Below, piece after piece: positions 8,901 through 16,008 of a DNA stretch of 16,008 nucleotides. A program made the position numbers and the translations under genes. A model generated the notes under the pieces. The model searched no databases. It saw only the letters and a program-made list of their open reading frames with translations, and had not been told where the DNA came from. The first letter of the stretch is position 1, and each line of letters opens with the position of its first letter. Origin of the DNA: Smittium culicis (Eukaryota > Kickxellomycota > Harpellomycetes > Harpellales > Legeriomycetaceae); NCBI GenBank assembly GCA_001970855.1, contig LSSN01002136.1:1-16008 (forward strand), given 5' to 3'.

Positions 8901-11900
8901 TCGGTGTCATTTATAAATCTAGATGAACTGTTTATCAATGAAGGAATGATTTTTACTACAGCCTGACTAATAACATGTAGAGTGTAGTTATCATCCTGTC
9001 TGAGAACACTATCTCCCATAAAAGTGAAGATAGCCATGACATGATGCAAAACTATTTCGCTATGTTGAGCGGCAATAGCTGCAAGGAGTAGAAGTGCTTG
9101 ATTTTGTGACTGTAAGCTAACAGATGACCTTAAAACGTTAACAATAATATCAACTCTAATTAAAACATCGTCTATAACTACTTTATCGGCATTAGATTTG
9201 TTGAAAATGTCAAGCAATATATTGATTACTAGCTGTTTAGAATATTCTTTAGATATACTTTTGTCTGTTCCAGAATTGGCTAACAAATCGTTATGAACTG
9301 TACCAGACTTAAGAATTCTATCAATGAAATTAATTCCAGCCAACAACTCGAATAGGGGAGAGATAAGGATAGGGCTGTTTTTGACATTTGGATCTTGAGA
9401 GGATATCATTTCTAGTAAAACAATCAAGGCAGAGAATATACTTTCGAGGGCATGACTATTATCTTTTTTAACTTGTGAGTCACGAGAAGATCCTCTGGCT
9501 TTTTTGGTAGAATTTGTATCATCACTTTGCTCAAAATCGTTTAATTTCGATGCCCAAGAATAAAGCTGCTCAGAAATCATACCGGGGCTTAAATTGAGGC
9601 TAGAGAATATATCTTTGATAGTAATAGAACTTCCAGGAATAAATGTTGAAATGGCTCCACTTGAGCTTATATTTAAAATTAAATCTAAAACTTTTGCTTT
9701 CTTATCACTAGAAATAACTGGTGAGATATTCTTGCAAAGGTGGCTAAAAGCTATGCTTTGGAAGTAAGCTGCGGCTTTGTACTCATTATCCCAAGAATCA
9801 AATGGTTCATTTTCAAGTTGACGGTATTTAGAGTTCATGATGATAGGACCTCTCACCAAGCTCAAAAATTTGTTAAAGGGCAAGGATTCCTTTTCGCCGT
9901 TTATTCCTTGTTTAGATAAAATTCCTACATCAGTAAGCTCTATGATATTCTTATTAAAACAACTCAAAAGTAAGCCAACGTTCTTATCCAACAAAGACCC
10001 AGATTTTGGATACCCAATAATCGAAGATATAGCTGATCTATATCTTTCTAATGTTGAATACAATAAGTAGCATTGATCGACGCTAATTGAAGGTGCTAAG
10101 ATTTCTAAAAGAGTGTTTTCAAATCTTGAGAAGACGCAAGTTGGTATGGAGCCACCAGGTGAGCAGCATGCATGTGAAAATACCATGGTTACGAGAGCAT
10201 TTCCAAATCCTTTAGAGTTGAGCTTTCTTACAGATTTGGCTGAGGACTGTGCATTTCCTGTTGCAATTTGAACAAAATCTGAAACATAAGAGCTACTTGA
10301 TTCTAGCTCTGACGATTGAAGTGCAAGAGTTTTAACAATATGGGCAGCAGCATCAGTTGGTAGATATTGTAAATCTTTTGAGTCTTTTCCATAAAATTCA
10401 AACGATTTGTAAACAATTGCATCTTGGATAATCTCACTATGCTTTGATTTTTTACTTGATTTTTTTGAGCTCTTTCCGTTTGCCAAATTCATATAGAAAT
10501 CATAGTTAGAATCTAGCGAGTTCAAAAGATCTATTGAAGCTGTTCTTATTTTTTCATCTGAATCGGACAATAGTACCAAAATAGATGGAAGGATAATCTG
10601 ATAATCAACCATCTGAATAGGTTCAGAAGAAAGAGATTGACCTTTAGGGATTGATGACTTAATAAAAGTAGCCAAAACGTGAATACTAAATAATCTCAAA
10701 TAAAAGGAAGATTGTTTATCCATAGCGAATTGGATCAAAAATTGAACCCACTCATCTTTTAGACAATAGCTATATAGCTGACCAATTATAACACCATTGA
10801 TGAGAGATATCCCAGTAGATTCAGATATTGAATGGGAATATAAATTTTTCAAAACCTCAAAATAGGATGAAGACTGATAATCCAAATCGATTTTATAAGA
10901 GGCTAGCCAAATATTTTTAGGAGTATCAGTTGATGGAGCTAAACATTTGATCAAAACCGATAGAGATGTAAAGGAGACTAAAGATACCAAACTGTCGCGG
11001 TTTCCGGAACACTGTTGATAAATTTTTTCAACAGATTTAGACCAATCTTCTGAAGAGTAATCAAGGCATGATTTTGTGATCTCAATTGATTCTTTAACAT
11101 GTTCATTATTTCTGTTTAAAAATTCAGAGCATGAAATAAATTTAAATGAGATATCAACTAAATCATTTATCTTATTCGAAGAAGCCAATGCCATTGAAGG
11201 GATTTTGTTTAGGCTGGCAAAAATGGAGAAAGAAAGAAGAACTGCAGAGCTTAAATACTTGTTAGAGCTGCTTAGCATTAAAGCTGCTAGTTCGGTGAAA
11301 ATACTTTGATTTTCAGCTTTCGAATATAAAACTTCAGAGAAGAACAAAACTATATTAGAGATGAAATCTCTAAAGTTAACATCATTAGAAGATTCAAGTT
11401 TTTTTACAAGGCCTTCAATACTCGAGATGTAAGAAAAGCTTTTACTGCCCTTGAGGCAGATTGAGAGATTTTTAACTACTGAAATTGATGATCTCACGGA
11501 AGCGTTAGGATTGAGAAGGATACTGAATATAGAAGCTAATGCTTTATTTCCGACGTTAATATCATTAAAAACAACCGAATTAGTGAGTACTGAGGCTATT
11601 TCAGATGAATTGGAAATTGCGGCTGGTTTGTTATTTTCAACTAAATTTAAAACGGAGTTAACTAAGTCGCTTGGGGATAAGTAATTGAGAAGGTTTAGCT
11701 TAAAAACTTCTTTCAAAACACTTGAATCGCTGTCACTAAGTCTTTCAACAACAAGAGATGAGATTTCGTTAATATCATAATCTGGATCAGATGTCGATTT
11801 TTTGTCTGAAATATTAAACTTACTAATAAGATTTGTAAGTTCTTTTACAGCCGCTAATCTTATTGTAGGAACAAAGCTATTTAAACTAACATATAGAGCA

Positions 11901-13477
11901 GATCCGGTTGATTTTACGGGGTACGATTTCAAACTAAGAACGGATTTGGGTTGGTTACTAGTAGTCGAAGAGTCGAAACGTGAGCATGCGATTTCATATA
12001 TTTTACTGAAAACTAAATCAACACTGCTTTCAGGTAAATTATTCTTTTTTGAGGAAGAAACAACGTGCTCAATAGTTTTAGCGACGGAGCTTTCCATTTC
12101 AGTAGGGAATTTAGAGAATAGGCAGCCCATAACTTCTTTGAAGACAATAATGAAATCATCATTTTGTGTAGAAGCTGTAGAAGAGCTTTGTTCAATCCAA
12201 TACTTTGAGTAGCTTTTGAGCAAAGATTCAAAAGTGTTTGATTTGAAAATTATATGTGATATTTCTAATGTAGCTAGAGCCTTAACAAAAGAACATCCAA
12301 TAACTTCAAAATTACTAATCAAAGTAACAGCCTTATATAAAAAAGGTTCTATAGCGATGTGTGTAAGATAATCTTTTGGAGCTTGATCAATTTCAGAGAG
12401 AAATTTAGGCTCACTTGAAATTAGAGATAATAAGTTGGATGGAACAAGATTAGAAGTGGTCCCTTGTGAAATTACAAGCTTGACAAAACAGTAAGCTGAA
12501 AGTTTATTGTTTATGGAATTTTTTACTAAAGACTCAACAAGCTTTTCGAATACTTGCTCATTAAAAGATGCTTTATTTGAGAGTGTGGATAGAATAAGGT
12601 AATTAGCAACTTGAACACCTTCATTTTTAACAGAAAGTCCTTTGAATATATAAGGTGTGATAAAGTTTAGGGCTTGTTCAGATATCGTATTATATGTGTT
12701 GATAAATTCGACGTTGATAGATGCATAAAAAGATACTAGAACATCGTAATAAATTTGAGCTTTGAATGATTTGAAAATGTAGTCGTTAAGATATTCTCCA
12801 AAAATCTGGTTGAACTTTATCTGCTGGACGATTGTGTTTCTGTCAAGTAATTGACGAGACTTACGGAAATTTGTGAGGAATCCGATCATGTTCATGTCAG
12901 CAGCGGGTACACGAATACAAGTTATCAAAGTTAGAAAAGCTTTAGTATGGTGATACGGAAGGAAAACAGCAACCAATTCTTTAGCGTTGAATTCTTCAAT
13001 TCTATTGGCCAGTTTAGAGTAGGAAATAGGAAAATTAATTATATGGCCTTCAGCAAATTAATGAATAAATAATTTTAAAAATGATAAAATTAAAAAATGC
13101 ATGCAAGTTTACCTAAATCTTCTGAGTAGCCATTCTATTGCTTTCCCAGCAGGACTAGTTAAGAAGTAAGGGCCTAGACAAATAAAAAAGTCGAGTAGCT
13201 CTTTGTTAAGGCGTTTATTTTCTTCCTCGGTTTTGAGTATACGGTCAAAAGTCTTGAAGGAATGAGAAAATAGAGTTTGAGAGAATCTTTTAAAATTAGA
13301 ATTCATTCCAATTAGAGATTCTAATCCATCACAACCTATCTCATATATATCGTCAAGACCAAAATCGGCGGCTCTATTTAAGTCGAAAATGAAAGAAGCG
13401 CGTTGCTGTAAGGCTTTCTCTGAAGTTGCAAGTCTATCTACAGACTGAATCTGATACAATTGCTCTGAAAGAGACAT
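5990..13477 (-). CDS. UTP10: Utp10/HEATR1, UtpA subunit of the SSU processome, two exons
   Basis: Exon 1 is 13477-13113 and exon 2 is 13001-5990; the 111-nt intron (GTAAAC...AATAG) splits Arg-122. The product is 2458 aa, longer than human HEATR1 (2144) or yeast Utp10 (1769). The N-terminus (MSLSEQLYQIQSVDR) matches Utp10, and the junction rejoins the conserved W-L-x-R-R-F then I-x-x-x-N-x-x-E-L stretch. The body is helical repeat (HEAT) throughout. Two basic, low-complexity loops lie near residues 960 (SKKSSKKSK) and 1290 (TKKARGSSRD). A BP28CT-type region spans roughly 2170-2330, and the end carries the family's M-W-K...LMKTR...SPRVR...LVPETIPFLSEL...LGESLRPYF. Utp10 works in the nucleolus in the 90S pre-ribosome, binding nascent 35S rRNA and U3 particles for 18S processing and supporting rDNA transcription. 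The 7-kb second exon is uninterrupted. A TTG at 12976 is internal, not a start. Confidence 0.95.
13002..13112 (-). other. UTP10 intron 1 (111 nt)
   Basis: The donor reads TTTAG|GTAAAC and the acceptor CCAATAG|AATTG. A nearer AG at 13049-13048 would bring TAA into frame after four codons. The chosen acceptor restores phase and joins residues that align to known Utp10 proteins, so it is preferred. Confidence 0.85.
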
Positions 13478-13546
13478 TTCTATTGGATCTTTTGGGTGGA
13501 AAGAAGAAAAAAAAGGGAAATACGAATAGTGGTATGAAGATTAAAT

Positions 13547-13554
13547 TATTTATA
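13547..13554 (-). promoter_or_regulatory. Candidate TATA box of UTP10
   Basis: Minus-strand TATAAATA lies about 70 bases before the ATG at 13477. It is followed on the minus strand by a strong pyrimidine tract (13495-13516), typical of fungal promoters of growth-related genes. Confidence 0.4.
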
Positions 13555-14423
13555 AAGCTAGTTTATGATCTTTTAAAATATATTGGATAATATCCTTGAG
13601 CTGTAATTTTTCCAGATAAAAAAAAGCTATTGAATATATTTTAACTGTTCATACCCTTTTATATATCAATTCAACTTGAAAAATATTTCAAAAAAGTAAT
13701 AAAAATTTTTTTCGCAATAAAGCAAATGATCAGCCAATGGTAGCTTGTAAAATCTAGTCTGTTGATTATTGGTTTATTACAGTATATTCTACCAATTGTT
13801 AATAATAATTTATTTCTATTATACTACTGGTCAAATAATAATGTGTTATAGCTAGAAGCCCATTATCATTTGCTATAAAAGAAGAGCTATTTGCATTTTA
13901 GCTATTCAATCATTTTCCACTTAGTTATTGCATAAAAAATTTCAGAGGCCCAATACAAAGAGAGCGTTGTTATGCGTAAAGAGTTTCAGTGTGCAAAATA
14001 TTATAATTATTTATCCTCCAATTAAAAAACATTATATTTTTTTAGCAAATAATATTTAAAAGATGAAATGAGTAAAGTAGAAAAATTGAAATGCCTTTTC
14101 AACTCTACTTATAATAAACACACTTAATAAATAATCAGGCAAATAACATTAAACTGCATCAAAGCGTTCTCTTTGTTCAGAATCTATGATATGAGAAATT
14201 CTTAGGAGAAGCGAGACTTTTTTTCTTGGAGATTATATTGCTTATATATATTAGGCAAAGGCATTGGTTGTGTTACGCCGATGTAATCACAGTGCGTAAT
14301 ACTTTCTATTAAGATTTAAAAAATAATATTTTATGAAGTTGGAAATTTTTAATAGTAAAAGCTCCGCTACCTCTCGCTTCTTCGAAGACCAGAAATAAAT
14401 CATCCAATCATATCAATCGAGCT

Positions 14424-14617
14424 TTAACCCTTTCACGGGCGGTAGACTATTTTTGACCTCGAAATATAGCCAATTGTTATATAAAAACACTTTAATTCCG
14501 AGGTCATTAGAATTATTGGTATTTTATAGTATATCAACAAATAAAAATTATAATTATAAATCATAAACGAATCAATAAATTGATTTTTTCAAAGAGTGTT
14601 GGACGGGAAAGGGTTAA
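14424..14617. mobile_element. piggyBac-like non-autonomous MITE (186 bp) with TTAA target duplication
   Basis: A 186-bp segment (14428-14613) is bounded on both sides by TTAA (14424-14427 and 14614-14617). Its ends are inverted repeats: the left starts CCCTTTCACGGGC and the right, read inward, CCCTTTCCCGTCC, with 10 of 13 bases matching and the first seven identical. TTAA duplication plus CCC-starting termini is the signature of piggyBac-superfamily elements. Inside is a second inverted repeat, TGACCTCG (14454-14461) with CGAGGTCA (14499-14506). There is no coding capacity, so a transposase would have to act in trans. The call rests on structure only; other genomic copies would settle it. Confidence 0.75.
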
Positions 14618-14671
14618 TAAGCAATATAAAAGTGAATTAATAATATTTAAAAAAAGGTTAACCATTAAACA

Positions 14672-14837
14672 CAAGAACTTTTATTAATTTCCAAGATCTT
14701 TTTTAAATTCCAAGATCTTTTATTAATACCAAGAATTTTTACTTAATTGGAAAATCTTTTTCTTAATTTCCAAGATTTATTCATAAAATAGGCGTGAATT
14801 TCAAGACTTTTTTTAATCAAATCCAAGATGTTTTTCG
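14672..14837. repeat. Degenerate tandem array of ~20-nt CAAGATCTTTT-like units
   Basis: About eight imperfect units of the form CAAGAtcTTTT-n-TTAATTtc begin at 14672, 14692, 14711, 14730, ~14750, 14771, 14802 and 14823. Spacings are 19-21 bases apart from one of 31. The array sits between the MITE and the MULE. It could be subterminal sequence of the MULE, a protein-binding array, or an unrelated minisatellite. Confidence 0.7.
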
Positions 14838-15034
14838 CGTCGATTATTATGAATTATTCTATTGACTTTTTTTATTTTATTTTTATAAATTTTAATAAAA
14901 TTCTTTTTAAATTTCATAATAGCAGTTGCTATATTATACAAAGCGCGCCAGTCGTGTTTAAAAAATAGTCAAGTATAAATTGTATACTTAGGCTTCAAAA
15001 CATAAATTATTGATACTTGCACATATAATGATAA

Positions 15035-15077
15035 AATATTTCGCGAAAATTAGTCTTATTGAAATCAATATTTCGCG
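15035..15077. repeat. 11-bp direct repeat AATATTTCGCG with palindrome TTTCGCGAAA
   Basis: AATATTTCGCG occurs at 15035-15045 and again at 15067-15077. The first copy continues into a perfect 10-bp palindrome, TTTCGCGAAA (15039-15048). A third CGCG occurs at about 14837. The motif resembles E2F/MBF-type sites but may be part of the MULE terminal region. Confidence 0.6.
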
Positions 15078-15253
15078 TAAATTGGGATTATAAAAGACAA
15101 AAAAAAAATTCAAGGAATCAGCGCAGATAGATACTTTTTATGAAAAGAGTTAAAATAAATTCATAGCTTTTTATTTAAATGTATGTATAAATGGAGTTTA
15201 TAAGTATCAAAACTGATTTGTTTTTATTAAACAGCACAATTAAATAATAAATC

Positions 15254-15568
15254 ATGGTTTATACTATAAAGAATTGGATACCTGTAGAAAAAACTATTTT
15301 TGAAAGAGATATAGATAAATGGAGAGTAAAATTTACTAAAAAATTAGCTCAAAATAAATATACAGTGTACTACTTTGTTAATTTCAAATTAAATGGCTGC
15401 AAAGGAGATTTGAAGGTTGTTTATAAGGGAAATGGCGATACTGAAACATTCATAACATATAAACATTCTGATGATTGTTATGTAGAAAAGAAAAAATCAG
15501 AGAAAGACGAGATATTGAAATTCTACCGCTTATGGTATACACCTAAACTAATTAAAAAAATGTTATAA
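15254..15568 (+). pseudogene. FLYWCH-like zinc-finger N-terminus of a MULE transposase (broken)
   Basis: A 104-residue open frame. Residues 23-78 have the FLYWCH/WRKY-GCM1-like pattern: a W-R-V-K strand, YYFVNFKLNGCKGDLKV with Cys-49, then a strand ending in Y-K-H-x-x-x-C (His-71, Cys-75). One metal ligand expected before Cys-49 is missing (Val-42 or Asn-43 where a Cys is usual), so zinc binding may be altered. Residues 84-104 begin a basic helix. The frame then meets TAA (15566-15568), but the same frame stays open with similar basic, helical composition to 15658, suggesting the TAA is a nonsense mutation rather than the true end. Its role in intact elements is binding the terminal repeats. 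In the present copy it could at most give a truncated DNA-binding protein. Confidence 0.65.
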
Positions 15569-15686
15569 TTTAATTGGAATAATGTGGGTATTAAATTTGT
15601 ATATACTACTATAAAAGATTTTAGAATAAAAACATCGAAAAAGAATTTTGGAAACTGCTGAAAGCTTCGAAGATTTATGAAAATCT

Positions 15687-16008
15687 ATGAATTATAATCA
15701 TGAATTTGATGAGCCGTATATAGCAGATTATTGCTCTAATATCGGTAGTATCGGATGTATTATGACATCTAAAAATCTATTATCTTCGTTTTCGAAATCA
15801 GAAAAATTGCACATTGATTCGATATTTAGGTTAGTTATTGGAGATTATCCAGTAATAATTTCTGAATTCGCTGAAATTGATCAAAATTTTGTTCCAATAT
15901 CAATATTAATAACACATAATGACGATTTTAAATCATACTTGTGGATTTTTGAGACTCTCTTCAATGAATTAGAAGGACTTGGATTAAATCAGAATGCAAA
16001 AACTTTGA
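15687..16008 (+). pseudogene. MULE transposase core domain, partial (runs off the window)
   Basis: An open frame of 107 codons from ATG 15687 to the window edge, in a different frame from the zinc-finger ORF. It matches the start of the MULE transposase (RNase H-like, DDE) domain: H-I-D-S-I-F-R-L with the first catalytic Asp at 15816-15818, a beta-strand pair (YPVIISEFAEID, then FVPISILITHND), then the signature helix FKSYLWIFETLFNEL. The second Asp and the Glu would lie beyond 16008. The preceding linker reads best in a third frame (about 15640-15687, encoding EFWKLLKASKIYEN), so at least two frameshifts separate it from the finger. The ATG at 15687 is therefore probably not the native start. 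Whether the rest of the core is intact cannot be seen. Confidence 0.75.

Larger units (their letters stand above)
13478..15253. other. Repeat-rich intergenic region between UTP10 and the MULE element
   Basis: No host gene is supported. From left to right it contains the UTP10 promoter, an imperfect hairpin at 14076-14109 (AGTAGA/TCTACT and TTGAA/TTCAA arms), a 10-bp palindrome TCTTCGAAGA at 14379-14388, the piggyBac-like MITE at 14424-14617, the degenerate ~20-nt repeat array at 14672-14837, and CGCG-containing direct repeats at 15035-15077. The last few hundred bases before 15254 probably include the left terminal region of the MULE, whose ends I cannot define because the right end lies outside. 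Confidence 0.6.
15254..16008 (+). mobile_element. Partial, decayed Mutator-like (MULE) transposon, 5' portion
   Basis: The segment carries the domain order usual for MULE transposases: a FLYWCH-like zinc finger (15254-15568), a helical linker (about 15569-15686) and the start of the MULE transposase core (15687-16008, open at the window edge). The parts lie in different reading frames, so this copy looks inactive. The 3' half and the right terminal repeat are beyond the window. Confidence 0.75.

Noticed and set aside
11802..12212. Plus-strand open frame of 136 codons, and similar ones within 6036-11684
   Set aside because: All are antisense shadows of the long UTP10 exon, with no recognisable family.
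12974..12976. UTP10 starting at a TTG codon as a 2328-aa protein
   Set aside because: The conserved Utp10 N-terminus lies in an upstream exon (13477-13113) that joins in frame after a 111-nt intron.
13047..13049. Nearer AG as the UTP10 intron acceptor
   Set aside because: Using it brings TAA into frame within five codons and breaks the alignment to known Utp10 proteins.
15536..15618. Possible intron (GTATAC...AAAAG) removing the in-frame TAA of the MULE finger ORF
   Set aside because: The removed stretch looks coding (basic, helical) and splicing would still leave the later frame breaks; decay is simpler.
1..16008. CRISPR arrays, rRNA genes, phage or bacterial defence systems
   Set aside because: No array-like repeats, rRNA signatures or prokaryotic genes; the window is eukaryotic with spliceosomal introns.

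Overview
This is an AT-rich eukaryotic window that looks fungal. The evidence is short GT-AG introns (98-144 nt), a fungal-type mitofissin (DUF1748/Atg44), a fungal-type GPI-anchored wall protein, and a full Utp10/HEATR1. The base composition, intron density and MULE-type element suggest an early-diverging lineage such as Kickxellomycotina/Harpellales. That placement is inference; the protein families are much firmer.

Layout. 1-1644 is non-coding as far as I can see. 1645-1953 (+) is a small secreted Ser/Ala-rich protein with a GPI-type C-terminus. It converges on a four-exon gene, 2528-3221 (-), for a RAB5IF/OPTI (Rab5ip, EMC6-like) membrane protein. 3222-5083 is a long divergent intergenic region with clustered GCCAA motifs. 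5084-5441 (+) is a two-exon mitofissin gene (ATG44, 76 aa). It converges on a 7.4-kb two-exon UTP10 gene, 5990-13477 (-), of 2458 aa; a 15-nt poly-C run lies between the two. 13478-15253 is a repeat-rich region. It holds a 186-bp TTAA-flanked piggyBac-like MITE, an array of degenerate ~20-nt repeats and CGCG-containing repeats. 15254-16008 is the 5' part of a decayed Mutator-like (MULE) transposon: a FLYWCH-like zinc-finger ORF, a frame-broken linker and an open MULE transposase core that runs off the window.

The genes do not form a pathway. UTP10 serves nucleolar 18S rRNA processing, ATG44 mitochondrial fission in mitophagy, the RAB5IF homologue ER multipass-protein insertion or respirasome assembly, and the GPI protein the cell surface. 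The three intron-containing genes are visible only after splicing by eye, and their products rejoin conserved family sequence exactly at the junctions. I found no new multigene system. The most notable items are the MITE, the broken MULE and the spliced small genes.
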